Below, in pieces: positions 1 to 9,883 of a stretch of 64,000 nucleotides of DNA. Every line of letters starts with the position of its first letter. Position 1 is the first letter of the stretch. This stretch comes from Pelagibacteraceae bacterium AG-349-L23 (lineage in GTDB: Bacteria > Pseudomonadota > Alphaproteobacteria > Pelagibacterales > Pelagibacteraceae), in the NCBI GenBank assembly GCA_003281045.1, contig QCDD01000002.1, forward strand, positions 23,148-87,147, in the 5' to 3' direction. The notes under the pieces are model-generated. The model searched no databases, was not told where the DNA came from, and worked only from the letters and a program-made list of their open reading frames with translations. The position numbers and the translations under genes are program-made.

Positions 1-153
1 AGCTGGTGGAACACCTAGAAAAATTAGAAAAGGTGTCATTAAAAAACCACCCCCAACTCCAAATAGTCCTGATAAAATTCCAACTAAAGCACTTAATAAA
101 ATGATTTCAATAGCAGTAACATGTACTTGTGCTATTGGTAAAAATACTTCCAT
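1..153 (-). CDS. TauE/SafE family sulfite exporter, N-terminal part (runs off left edge)
   Basis: Own translation of the reverse strand: MEVFLPIAQVHVTAIEIILLSALVGILSGLFGVGGGFLMTPFLIFLGVPPA, typical TauE/SafE start with GxGGGxxxxP motif; downstream of the apr genes on the same strand. Confidence 0.75.
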   Translation of the reverse strand, partial: MEVFLPIAQVHVTAIEIILLSALVGILSGLFGVGGGFLMTPFLIFLGVPPA

Positions 154-183
154 TTAAAATAATTAACTTTTTTAAAAAAAAAT

Positions 184-318
184 TTATTTAAAAGTTAAAA
201 AAGTTCCAAATAATATTACACCCCAGCAAGCTAGTATTGCTGAAAAAATTCCTGTTTTAATTAATGCTGTTTTATAATTTAAGATTTTTTGTAGAATTTT
301 TATATTTGAAAGGTGCAT
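184..318 (-). CDS. Small (44 aa) single-TM protein in apr operon
   Basis: Own translation: MHLSNIKILQKILNYKTALIKTGIFSAILACWGVILFGTFLTFK*, hydrophobic helix, fits the gap between the 116-aa gene and tauE. Confidence 0.5.
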   Translation of the reverse strand: MHLSNIKILQKILNYKTALIKTGIFSAILACWGVILFGTFLTFK

Positions 319-361
319 CTATATCCTCAATAGCACCAGCAGAAAAATTGTCAAACTTTAA

Positions 362-712
362 TTAATAAATTGTAGCTCCAAAAATTTTTACCTCTCCATC
401 CTCAACACCAAGCACTAGCCTTCCTAAAAATTCTCCAGGCACCTCCTTGTTAGTCTGCTTAATCAATACAGTAATATGATCACCTCTTCTTAAAGTTCCA
501 AACGGTTCGTAGGTCTCATTTAAATTGGTGATAATCTTGTTGTTAGCCCATTGCTTCCCAAGCTCTACTTCGTTAGCCCCAAACAGCATTTGAGTAGAGA
601 AATCTCTGGTAAAGCCGCCATAATCTTTCATATTTGAGGCCCTTACGAGATTTTCCCAAAAAGGCTTGGCTATCGTGAATATCTCCTCGTCAGATTTTTT
701 CAAAAGGTCCAT
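362..712 (-). CDS. Conserved-looking hypothetical protein (116 aa) downstream of aprA
   Basis: ORF track; co-directional, 21 nt after aprA stop. Confidence 0.7.
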   Translation of the reverse strand: MDLLKKSDEEIFTIAKPFWENLVRASNMKDYGGFTRDFSTQMLFGANEVELGKQWANNKIITNLNETYEPFGTLRRGDHITVLIKQTNKEVPGEFLGRLVLGVEDGEVKIFGATIY

Positions 713-733
713 AAAGAGGTTTGGAATATGGTG

Positions 734-2593
734 TTACGAAGCCTTCTTCTTCTCTTTTTCATCAACGATATGATAAACAGGCACTTTCTCCAGAGTAAAT
801 TTTCCTGTTTCAGGGTCTCTTCTAGAAACTGTTAAGCAATGCCAATTTTCATCATCAAGTTTCATATGATCGCCTCTGTAATAATAACCTGGCCAACGAG
901 TTTCCTCTCTAAATAATGTATGCTCTGTTACACATTGTGAGGTTAGAGTTCTGTGTTTAAGCTCCCAAGCTCTCATTAATTGATGGTAATCTTCAGCTCC
1001 CACGTTTTCCAAATCTTCTTGCAACCACTCTAGAAGTTCAAGAGCCCTCTTAAGCATATTGCCGTTCGTCATGTAATTTGAGGTAATTCCCCCGACATAC
1101 TCATCCATAATTTTTTGAAGTCTTTGTAGTCCTTGTATTGGAGAAATATAGCTTGGTGAAACAGTTCCACCAGTGATCTCGTTTTGAGCTACTGTGTAAG
1201 TCTCTAAAGGTTTATAAACTGCCTTTTTAAAATCCTCACATTGTTTATCCGTAACATTAATTCCTTCTGCTTTTTTATCCTCTATATATTTAACTGCTGC
1301 TTTTGCGGCTAATCTTCCTTCAGTAAAAGAACCTGATGAAAATTTATGAGCACTACCCCCTACTGTATCTCCAGCACCAAAAAGTCCATCGATTGTAAGC
1401 ATTCTATTATAACCCCAGAAATATTCTGGTGGAGATAGATCTTCTGGTCCACTTACCCAAGCTCCAGAGCATGTTGCGTGTGATCCCATTACGTAAGGCT
1501 CGGAAGTTGTTAATTCAGGATTTGTATACTTGGGATCAATATTTTGAGATGCCCAAACTACTGCTTGACCAACTGTCATACCTAAAAAGTTTTCCCAACC
1601 TACTGTTTCTAAATGAGGATCTTGGAAAGCTTCTTTAGTTACCATATGTATCGGTCCACCACCTGCAGCAACTTCTTGAATAAAGGCGTGGTTTCTCAAA
1701 CAAGTGGGAGTCGGATGATGATCGATATATTCTCCAACTAATTCTTTAGTTTGCTCATACCATTTTTTTTCATAATTTTCGCCATTAGCATTTTGTGTGT
1801 ATGTTTTTAAATGTAAAAAATATGCTCCAACTGGTCCATAACCATCTTTAAATCTACACAATACAATTCTATTTTCCATTTGAGTCATCTTTGCACCTGC
1901 TGCAATAGGTAAAGCATAAGCAGATCCATTGCTCCATGGTGCATACCAAGTTCTTCCCATGCCTTCTCCAACCGCTCTTGGTTTAAAAATATGTGATGCT
2001 CCACCAGCTGAAACTATAACTGCTTTCGCTCTGAATACATGAAAATCACCTGTTCTCATATTAAAACCAACTGCGCCACCAATTCTATTTTCTTGAGACT
2101 CATCCATTAACAAATGAGTAATCATTATTCTGTTGTAAATTTTATCTGCAGATTTTTTAGCTGCCTCAGCAACAATTGGCTTATAGCTTTCGCCATGAAT
2201 CATTATTTGCCATTTACCTTCTCTTAGATATCTTCCAGTTTTTTCATTTTTCATCATTGGAAGACCCCACTCATCAAACATATGAACAGTTGAGTCTACA
2301 TGACGAGCCATGTCATAACCCAAATCTTCTCTAACCATTCCCATTAAATCATTTCTGGCATACCTTACATGGTCTTCAGGTTGATTTTCATCCCATTGCA
2401 TACCCATGTAACAATTGATTGCGTATAAACCTTGTGCGACCGCACCACTTCGATCAATGTTTGCTTTTTCAACACAAACAATCTTTAAATCTCTCCCCCA
2501 ATGTCTGGCCTCAAATGTTGCTCCTGTGCCAGCCATTCCACCACCAACAACTAATACATCACACTCCTCATAATGTGTTTTGTGCTTAGCCAT
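734..2593 (-). CDS. aprA: Adenylylsulfate reductase alpha subunit (FAD)
   Basis: 619 aa, FAD-binding N-terminus (CDVLVVGGGMAGTGATFEARHWG), followed by AprB-like ferredoxin and AprM-like membrane protein genes. Confidence 0.93.
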   Translation of the reverse strand: MAKHKTHYEECDVLVVGGGMAGTGATFEARHWGRDLKIVCVEKANIDRSGAVAQGLYAINCYMGMQWDENQPEDHVRYARNDLMGMVREDLGYDMARHVDSTVHMFDEWGLPMMKNEKTGRYLREGKWQIMIHGESYKPIVAEAAKKSADKIYNRIMITHLLMDESQENRIGGAVGFNMRTGDFHVFRAKAVIVSAGGASHIFKPRAVGEGMGRTWYAPWSNGSAYALPIAAGAKMTQMENRIVLCRFKDGYGPVGAYFLHLKTYTQNANGENYEKKWYEQTKELVGEYIDHHPTPTCLRNHAFIQEVAAGGGPIHMVTKEAFQDPHLETVGWENFLGMTVGQAVVWASQNIDPKYTNPELTTSEPYVMGSHATCSGAWVSGPEDLSPPEYFWGYNRMLTIDGLFGAGDTVGGSAHKFSSGSFTEGRLAAKAAVKYIEDKKAEGINVTDKQCEDFKKAVYKPLETYTVAQNEITGGTVSPSYISPIQGLQRLQKIMDEYVGGITSNYMTNGNMLKRALELLEWLQEDLENVGAEDYHQLMRAWELKHRTLTSQCVTEHTLFREETRWPGYYYRGDHMKLDDENWHCLTVSRRDPETGKFTLEKVPVYHIVDEKEKKKAS

Positions 2594-3063
2594 TAATAAT
2601 AAACACCTTTTTTAAAAGACTCTTTTGGAACCGTTGGTAATTCTTTATTGGTATTTAATCCTTCTGGCTCACTATATAATCTTTGTGAATTAATTTCTCC
2701 TTGATTAGGAGTATCACCTTCAGCAAGTTTAGGAATAAATTTTCCCCAAGGTTTTGTTGTTATAGGTGAAACAAAGTTTTTCTCTGTTCCGTTTCTAAAT
2801 TTAATTTTCCAAGAGATAGTTCCTTTTTCTTCTTCTCTTCTAACTCTAACGCTGTGACCCATCGGGGCAAAATCAGCATACCCTCTCACATCAATTGCAT
2901 GATTAGGACATGCTTTAACACACGAGTAACATTCCCAACAAAAGTTCGGTTCAATATTTTTTGCTCTTCTTATATTCTCGTCAATGTGCATGATGTCTGA
3001 AGGGCATATATCTACGCAATGACCACAGCCATCGCATCTTGTCATGTATACAAAAGTTGACAT
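2593..3063 (-). CDS. aprB: Adenylylsulfate reductase beta subunit (2x[4Fe-4S])
   Basis: CDGCGHCVDICP and CWECYSCVKACP ferredoxin motifs; abuts aprA. Confidence 0.93.
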   Translation of the reverse strand: MSTFVYMTRCDGCGHCVDICPSDIMHIDENIRRAKNIEPNFCWECYSCVKACPNHAIDVRGYADFAPMGHSVRVRREEEKGTISWKIKFRNGTEKNFVSPITTKPWGKFIPKLAEGDTPNQGEINSQRLYSEPEGLNTNKELPTVPKESFKKGVYY

Positions 3064-3096
3064 AATTTTTATTTTTCTTCCTTTCCTATTAACATA

Positions 3097-3891
3097 TTAA
3101 TAATGTTTTGGCTCTTCTCTTTTTATACCCAGGCCAAATTGTTCTGGGGCATCAGCTGGTGGAGGTAAATTATCCCTAGATCCATCTGCCTCTGCTAAAT
3201 TTTTTTGAATAGCTGCTCCAGGTTTATAAAACATGTGAGCGAATTTCGACCAATAAACACCACCGAATAAAATTAAGTTAGATGCAACAAATAAAATTAA
3301 AAATAAATAAGACAAACCTATTTGCCCATTAAATTGTGTGAATGACCAAGCTAACCCAAAAGTTGAACACGCAAGTAGTGCTAAAACAAATAAATCAGCT
3401 TTTATAATCCTATACCAAGGATGAGCTTCTGCTGAAACATCAACTCTTAAAAAAAACCAAAACCAATATCCACCTAAACATGTTAATATTGCTCCTGCAT
3501 GCCAAATCATTGACCAAGTTTGAGAACTTGGTTTATCAGCACCTGTGTAACAAAAAACTAGAATAGCTGAAGACACCCAAAATAAAATTGTGCCATACAT
3601 TCCTAGAACATGGGCCAGTCTTCTTTTACCAAACCCTAATTCAGAAGTTGTGCCAATATCAACAACTGTTGTTTTAGCAATGACAGAAACTTTTTCTCCA
3701 ACCCCTAATTTTTTTGTTGCTGAAAGCTTTGCTTTTTTCGCGTTGTTAAAAAAATAAGTCAAATTTTTATGATGTATCATTTGAATAATAGTTCCTACTG
3801 CAATCAACAAAACCATAGCAATAATGAAAGATTGCATTGCAAAGGGTGAGATAGTTTCTGATAAAATTGAAAATGGATTGTTACTTAACAT
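3097..3891 (-). CDS. aprM: APS reductase membrane anchor AprM-like protein
   Basis: Multi-TM protein upstream of aprBA in the same operon. Confidence 0.8.
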   Translation of the reverse strand: MLSNNPFSILSETISPFAMQSFIIAMVLLIAVGTIIQMIHHKNLTYFFNNAKKAKLSATKKLGVGEKVSVIAKTTVVDIGTTSELGFGKRRLAHVLGMYGTILFWVSSAILVFCYTGADKPSSQTWSMIWHAGAILTCLGGYWFWFFLRVDVSAEAHPWYRIIKADLFVLALLACSTFGLAWSFTQFNGQIGLSYLFLILFVASNLILFGGVYWSKFAHMFYKPGAAIQKNLAEADGSRDNLPPPADAPEQFGLGIKREEPKHY

Positions 3892-4002
3892 TTCCGCCTT
3901 TTGTTAAATTTTGAATTAGTTTTAAAGTTTTATATCTAGTTGAATTTATAGTTCAACCTCAAACTGGGGTCAATTTGTCTTTTATAACAGGCTAATTATT
4001 AT

Positions 4003-4986
4003 TTAATAATGTTGTTTACTTGGAATGACTGATCTCACACCACCTTGAGGATTATCTACATCACCTTTTCTTCTAGGAATCAGATGAATATGACAATGCA
4101 TAATTGTTTGACCAGCAATCTTTCCAGCATTCATACCAATATTGAAACCCAAAATTTTTTTATCTTTTTTTAAAATGATGTTCCTCATTTCTTTTATAAG
4201 TTCATTGCATGAATTAATTTCAGCTTGATGTAAGCCAAAATAATCTACAACATGTCTTTTTGGAATTATTAAAGCATGAAATTTTGTTACCGGGTAACTA
4301 TCAAAGGTAGCGTAAGCTAGCTCATTCTCAAGATGCTTTCCCTTAACTTTATTTTTGCAAAATATACAATTAGGAACTCTTTTTTTAAAATTTTCCCTTA
4401 CATCTCTAAAGTCAGTTTTGCTTTTGTTTTTTTTCATAGAATTACAGCTATAACAAAGAGCTTGAAAGTTGCTTAATTCATCTTTTCCACCTAAAGATTT
4501 TGGAAATATATGGTCAACCTCTAAAGCTTTTACGTCATTTGATACGCCACAAGCCTCACATCTTGTTTTGGCTCTCTCTAGTACTTGCCATCTTACTGAG
4601 CTTGGAATTATTCCAGAAGACTTTGATCTATGTTGAAAGGTTTTTTGGCCTCTAGTTTTTAAAAAATTATTGATCTTATCATCACACAATTTTATCAATT
4701 CATTTTTTTCAGTTATAGATAATGAATTAAATTCTCTTAAAAAATAAAAGTTTTTATCTCTGTTAATAATTTCTAAATTTTTTGTTAATACCTTTCCTGG
4801 CATCAACTTAACAATATCATCATAATATTTAATAGCCCAAGGATCATATGATAAAATTTCTTTAGCTATATTTTTAGAATTATTTCTACCATTATTGTTT
4901 ATTAATGATTTAATCATCACAGGTTGGTAGATATGTGACATTTTCATTTTATTTTGAATGTAATTTTTTAATAATCTAAAAGACAT
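4003..4986 (-). CDS. HNH endonuclease-HIT hydrolase fusion protein
   Basis: Central HNH/zinc domain (CEACGVSNDVKALEVDHIFPKSLGGKDELSNFQALCYSCN) followed by HIT domain with HCHIHLIPRR motif. Confidence 0.85.
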   Translation of the reverse strand: MSFRLLKNYIQNKMKMSHIYQPVMIKSLINNNGRNNSKNIAKEILSYDPWAIKYYDDIVKLMPGKVLTKNLEIINRDKNFYFLREFNSLSITEKNELIKLCDDKINNFLKTRGQKTFQHRSKSSGIIPSSVRWQVLERAKTRCEACGVSNDVKALEVDHIFPKSLGGKDELSNFQALCYSCNSMKKNKSKTDFRDVRENFKKRVPNCIFCKNKVKGKHLENELAYATFDSYPVTKFHALIIPKRHVVDYFGLHQAEINSCNELIKEMRNIILKKDKKILGFNIGMNAGKIAGQTIMHCHIHLIPRRKGDVDNPQGGVRSVIPSKQHY

Positions 4987-5749
4987 ATTGTTTGTTTCTT
5001 TTTATTTCTTTTAGAAAAATTTTATTTAAATTATTATAGGTCTTAAGATTTTTCCTTTTCCATTTAAGCTCATTTATAGTTCTAACTGAGGCAACCCCTT
5101 TACCAGAACCTATCAATAATATTTCATCATAATTTTTTATCTCTTTAAGTAAAATATCTTTCTTAAAAATCTTTCTTATTTTTGTTTTGAAAAATTTATA
5201 AGTATTTCCCTCATAATAATCCTTTTTAGGAGTAAAAAATTTTTGATTTTTAACAAATAATAAATTTGAGGTTCCAGTTTCTAATAATTTCTTATTTGAT
5301 ACCAACGCTATATCTGATTGGGAGTTATCCATTTTAGATAGATAAGATAAGATCTTTTTATATTTTAGATTTTTAAATTCTGGTTTTTCTCTTTTTAATT
5401 TTACTAATCTCAAATTAAAATTTAATTTCGGTTTAACTCTTTTTCTTAAAGAAATTGAAATAATTTTCTTATTTATAGCAATTCTCAAAAGATGATTATA
5501 TTTCCTCTTTTTGGATAAATTTTTATTTATTATTTTTAAAATATCTGACTTTAAAGATTTCTTTTTAATTTGGTATTTTTTTAATGATAAAATTAAGTTT
5601 TTTAAATGATTATCAAAGAATAAAGCTTTCGCTGGTTTGCCAAAAATCCACACCGTTGTAAAAATTCCATGATCCCCCCAAAGATCTTGGAATTCTATCT
5701 GTTTTAAGTCTTTAAGCCGATAAGATTTTTTTAATAAGTAGGTTACCAT
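4976..5749 (-). CDS. pabC: Aminotransferase class IV / aminodeoxychorismate lyase-like
   Basis: Class IV aminotransferase pattern (ALVSNKKLLETGTSNLLFVKNQKFFTP), operon with pabA and pabB. Confidence 0.7.
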   Translation of the reverse strand: MVTYLLKKSYRLKDLKQIEFQDLWGDHGIFTTVWIFGKPAKALFFDNHLKNLILSLKKYQIKKKSLKSDILKIINKNLSKKRKYNHLLRIAINKKIISISLRKRVKPKLNFNLRLVKLKREKPEFKNLKYKKILSYLSKMDNSQSDIALVSNKKLLETGTSNLLFVKNQKFFTPKKDYYEGNTYKFFKTKIRKIFKKDILLKEIKNYDEILLIGSGKGVASVRTINELKWKRKNLKTYNNLNKIFLKEIKRNKQYVF

Positions 5750-6269
5750 TGATAGTTAAAAAAGATTCTGGGTGAAATTGAAATCCATAAATTTTTTCCT
5801 TTTGATTTTCAAATGCCATTGCAACTTTTGAATTTAAACATCTCATAGTTATCTCAAAATTATTAGATTTGAAAGGTTCTTTTAATTTTAAAGAATGATA
5901 CCTGCCAACTTTAAATATTTTTCCTTTTTTAAATAAAGATTTATTAGTGATTACTTTTATATTTGATTGAAAACCATGATAAATTTTTCTTTGTTCAACA
6001 ATTTTTGCACCTTCACAAAATAAGATGTGTTGAAATCCTAAACAAATTCCTATGATTTTCTTTTTACCTTTATATTTTTTATAAATTTTTGAAGTGATTG
6101 GATAATTTTTTGGATTACCTGGTCCAGGTGAAAAAATTATTGTAGATGCGTGCTTAATTTTATTTTCGTTAACTTTATCATAGTTATCGCACTCAACTTT
6201 ATCAAACAAAGCAAATTGATGAACTACATTATGAGTAAAAGAGTCGTTATGATCAATTACATAAATCAT
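5712..6269 (-). CDS. pabA: Aminodeoxychorismate/anthranilate synthase glutamine amidotransferase component
   Basis: GATase class I motifs: SPGPGNP, GICLGFQ, FQFHPES. Confidence 0.85.
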   Translation of the reverse strand: MIYVIDHNDSFTHNVVHQFALFDKVECDNYDKVNENKIKHASTIIFSPGPGNPKNYPITSKIYKKYKGKKKIIGICLGFQHILFCEGAKIVEQRKIYHGFQSNIKVITNKSLFKKGKIFKVGRYHSLKLKEPFKSNNFEITMRCLNSKVAMAFENQKEKIYGFQFHPESFLTINGNLLIKKILSA

Positions 6270-7417
6270 TTAAATAAATCTATTAACGCTTTAGCTTTAA
6301 GAAAATTTTCATTAAATTCATGATTGGCATTACTATCGACGACAACACCTGAAGCAACTGAAATTTCAGATATATTTTTAAAATTTAAAATTGAGCGTAT
6401 TATTATGTTAAATCTCATATCACCATTGAATTTTATGTAGCCAAAACTACCTGTATAAATATTCCTGTTTTCTTTTTCCTGATTATTTAAAAGATTAAGC
6501 GTATTTATCTTTGGACACCCAATAACTGAACCCCCGGGCATCATTGCTTTTATTATTTCAAAATTATTTATATTCTTTTTTAATTTACCCTTGATGAGGC
6601 TGACATAATGAAAAAGGTCTTTATATTCCTCTACGATTTTTTGTTTAGATAGTTTTACAGTGCCCACTTTACAAATTCTTGATAAATCATTCCTTTCCAT
6701 ATCAACAATCATATTGTGCTCTTTGGTTTCTTTTAAATTTTTTCTAAAATAATTTAATGCTTTTATTTTATTCAAATGCTTGGTTTTTTTTACAGTTCCA
6801 GCTATTGGTTTTGTAGATATATCACTCCCCTTTTTTGTAATTAAAGTTTCTGGGGAACAGCTTATTATTGAATAATTATGATCTTTAATCATAAAAGCCT
6901 CGGGAGCTAGATTAGTATTAGATAACCTCGAAAAAAAATCTAACGGGTTAATTTTTGACTTTGTTTTATATTTAGTGCAAATTTTAATTTGATATGTTTC
7001 ACCACTTTTTATTTTTTTCTTAAATTTATTGAATATTTTTGTATAATTTTTTCTATTAATATTTATTTTAAAATTACCTGATTTAAAATTTTCGAAATCA
7101 TAATTTAACTTGTTACTTAGCTTGATCTTTTTTTCTGGTTTATAGAAAATACCTTTGGGAAAATTTAAATTCTTCTGTTTTGGGATTTTAACATCAATTA
7201 GATTATTCAATAACTCATATCCAAAAAAACCGATAAAAAGGTCAGTATCTTTTGATTTCTTTTTATTTTTTTTAGTTAAAAAACTTTTAATATTTTGATT
7301 ATTTAAAATAATTTTTTTTGAAAAATTAGTATAAAGGTTAAATCCTTTTTTAGATTTATAAATAATATAGGGTTTTCCTGACTGATGTATCTCTGTTAAT
7401 TGATTTAATCTGTTCAA
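6266..7417 (-). CDS. pabB: Aminodeoxychorismate synthase component I
   Basis: Chorismate-binding motifs (SCSPETLI, KPIAGT, MIVDMERNDLSRIC, MMPGGSVIGCPK). Confidence 0.85.
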   Translation of the reverse strand: MNRLNQLTEIHQSGKPYIIYKSKKGFNLYTNFSKKIILNNQNIKSFLTKKNKKKSKDTDLFIGFFGYELLNNLIDVKIPKQKNLNFPKGIFYKPEKKIKLSNKLNYDFENFKSGNFKININRKNYTKIFNKFKKKIKSGETYQIKICTKYKTKSKINPLDFFSRLSNTNLAPEAFMIKDHNYSIISCSPETLITKKGSDISTKPIAGTVKKTKHLNKIKALNYFRKNLKETKEHNMIVDMERNDLSRICKVGTVKLSKQKIVEEYKDLFHYVSLIKGKLKKNINNFEIIKAMMPGGSVIGCPKINTLNLLNNQEKENRNIYTGSFGYIKFNGDMRFNIIIRSILNFKNISEISVASGVVVDSNANHEFNENFLKAKALIDLFK

Positions 7418-7418
7418 A

Positions 7419-8639
7419 TTATTCTGTTTTTAGTCTTAAAACTGGTTCTTCTCTAATTGGTAGATGAATTATTGCTGCAAAAACTGATAATGCAATTGCT
7501 AAATACCACGCATAATCATATGACCCATATAGATCATAAAATAAACCCCCTAGATAAGCGCCAAAAAAAGATCCAACTTGGTGACTTAAAAAAACAATTC
7601 CATACAGAAGACCTAAATACTTTGTCCCAAACAGGTGAGCTACAATTCCACTTGTTGCAGGCACTGTCGATAACCATAAAAAACCAAAACTTGCACCAAA
7701 TAAAAATGCATTAATATTACTTGCGGGCATAAATATAAAAAAAATTATAGAAACACCTCTTAAAAAGTAAATTGCACTAAGGATAATTTTCTTACTCATT
7801 TTTGCAGAGAGGTAGCCACTTAATAGTGAACCAAAAATATTAAATAAACCGATCAAAGATAAAATTGCTGCTGCAGTCCAATCCTCAAGACCTCTATCTA
7901 TCACATATTTAGGTACATGTGTTCCAACCAAAGTTATATGAAAACCACATACAAAAAACCCTGATACAAGTAAAATATAACTTTTAGTTTTAAAAGCTTC
8001 TGAGAGAGCTTCCTTAAAAGATTGATCTGAACTTTTTTCGACACTTTCCGTTTTAGATGGAGATCTAACAAAATATGCTGCAACTAAACCAGATAACAAA
8101 AATAAGCAAAAAACAAATAATGTATAGTTCCAACCAAACTCTGTGAGAGAAAAATTAGTAAAAATTGGTGAAAGAAAGTAACCAAATGATCCAACAGCAG
8201 TAACAAAACTCATTGCAATCGTTCTTGTAGATAATGGAAAATGTTTACCCACAACTGACATAGGAATACTTATTGCCGTTCCACCAAGACCTATTCCTAT
8301 TAATAAACCCATATGGATTTGAAAAAATATTCCAGTATTTGGACCCGTGTATAAAAAATAAACACCTAAAGTATAAAATATAAATGCTCCGATTATAGCT
8401 ATATGTCCTCCGTATTTATCTGCTATAGCTCCGAAGATAGGACCTGTTATTCCCCACATCAACATCTGCATCCCAATTGCAAAACCAAATGCGGTGTTGC
8501 TTATCTTTAAACTCTCGTTGAAGTCCATAAAGAACAAACCAAATGTTTGTCTGACACCCAAAGAAATCAAAACAACAAAGCATGCAGCAAATAAAGTTAC
8601 TATCGCTGTTTTTGAACGAAAAAATTTTTCAGAACTCAT
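7419..8639 (-). CDS. MFS transporter
   Basis: 12-TM protein with MFS motif (GAIADKYGG). Confidence 0.85.
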   Translation of the reverse strand: MSSEKFFRSKTAIVTLFAACFVVLISLGVRQTFGLFFMDFNESLKISNTAFGFAIGMQMLMWGITGPIFGAIADKYGGHIAIIGAFIFYTLGVYFLYTGPNTGIFFQIHMGLLIGIGLGGTAISIPMSVVGKHFPLSTRTIAMSFVTAVGSFGYFLSPIFTNFSLTEFGWNYTLFVFCLFLLSGLVAAYFVRSPSKTESVEKSSDQSFKEALSEAFKTKSYILLVSGFFVCGFHITLVGTHVPKYVIDRGLEDWTAAAILSLIGLFNIFGSLLSGYLSAKMSKKIILSAIYFLRGVSIIFFIFMPASNINAFLFGASFGFLWLSTVPATSGIVAHLFGTKYLGLLYGIVFLSHQVGSFFGAYLGGLFYDLYGSYDYAWYLAIALSVFAAIIHLPIREEPVLRLKTE

Positions 8640-9811
8640 CGTAAATGTCTTAAAGCTTGTTTGATATCAGCAATCAAATCATTAGGATCTTCAAGACCTA
8701 TATGTAATCTTACTAAATGTTCATCTTTTGGTAAGTTCATATATTTTCTTTTACCAGTTTCTCTAAATTCTTGATGAAGCGCTAAACTCTCAAATCCACC
8801 CCAACTATAGCCATAGCCAAACAATTTCAGTGAATTAACAAATTTTCGAACAGAATTAATATTCTTAGCTTTTATTTTTAATCCCATTAAACCTGACGCT
8901 CCAGAATAATATTTTTTCCACATTCTAAAATTTTGTGAATTTTTTTTGAAAGGATATAACAATTTAATTCTTTTATTTTTTGATAAAAATGCTGCAACTT
9001 TTTTAGCATTTTCTCTATGTCTGTCTAACCTCACGTCTAACGTTCTTAATCCCCTAGTTATTAAATAAGCATCATCAGGTCCTAATCTAAGACCAGTAAT
9101 TTTTTCTGCTGCTTTAACTTTAGAAAACACCCTTTTATTCACTGCTAAACTTCCACCCATAACATCTGAATGCCCAGAATAATATTTAGTTGCAGAGACA
9201 ATTGACATATCAAAACCAAGTTTAATTGGTTTTAAGTAATAAGGGGTACCCCAAGTATTATCAATTGCAGTGTATAGCTTATGCTTTTTTGCAATCGAAA
9301 TAATTTTACCCAAGTCTTGAAAATCAAAAGTATTACTTCCAGGATTTTCTACAAAAATCAATTTTGTTTTCTTTGTAATATTGTTTTTTAATGTATTGAG
9401 GTCATGCGGATTATAAAAAACTGTCTTTATATTAAAATCTTTTAAATAATCTTCAGTTAAAATTCGTGTAGGACTGTAAACTGGATCTGCAACTAACATT
9501 TCATCTCCAGGTCTAACAAGGCTGAATATTGCTAAAAAAACCGAGCCAAAACCTGTTGGTGTCGTAAAAACATGATAACTTTCCTCAAGTTTTGTTAAAA
9601 TTTTTTGTAATATATAAGTAGTAGAGGTCCCTTGTCTGCCGTAATCAAAATGACCACCTGTTGGATTTCGTAGAGCTTTTTTTTGAGTTTTTCTTATATG
9701 TTGCATAGACTTAAATATTATTGTTGATGCTCTAACCACTGGTGGATTTACTGATTGGTTATGAAAATCTTTTGCAGTGTGTTTTAAAAATGTCTTAAAA
9801 GATTTACCCAT
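8636..9811 (-). CDS. metC: Cystathionine beta-lyase (PLP-dependent trans-sulfuration family)
   Basis: PLP lysine region SATKYYSGHSDVMGG; Met at 9811 (MGKSFKTFLKHTAKDFHNQSVNPPVVRAS) preferred over the track start at 9850. Confidence 0.85.
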   Translation of the reverse strand: MGKSFKTFLKHTAKDFHNQSVNPPVVRASTIIFKSMQHIRKTQKKALRNPTGGHFDYGRQGTSTTYILQKILTKLEESYHVFTTPTGFGSVFLAIFSLVRPGDEMLVADPVYSPTRILTEDYLKDFNIKTVFYNPHDLNTLKNNITKKTKLIFVENPGSNTFDFQDLGKIISIAKKHKLYTAIDNTWGTPYYLKPIKLGFDMSIVSATKYYSGHSDVMGGSLAVNKRVFSKVKAAEKITGLRLGPDDAYLITRGLRTLDVRLDRHRENAKKVAAFLSKNKRIKLLYPFKKNSQNFRMWKKYYSGASGLMGLKIKAKNINSVRKFVNSLKLFGYGYSWGGFESLALHQEFRETGKRKYMNLPKDEHLVRLHIGLEDPNDLIADIKQALRHLR

Positions 9812-9883
9812 AAAAAAATTGATATGATTAACGGACAATGCTATATCCATATCAAAAATTCAATAAATTAATGAAAAGGATTA

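Noticed and set aside
1429-1638. Antisense ORF inside aprA (and many similar track ORFs, e.g. 7457-7714, 15883-16206, 33899-34135, 41588-41899, 45904-46308)
   Set aside because: Lie opposite clear coding genes with no recognisable domain; expected by chance opposite AT-rich coding sequence
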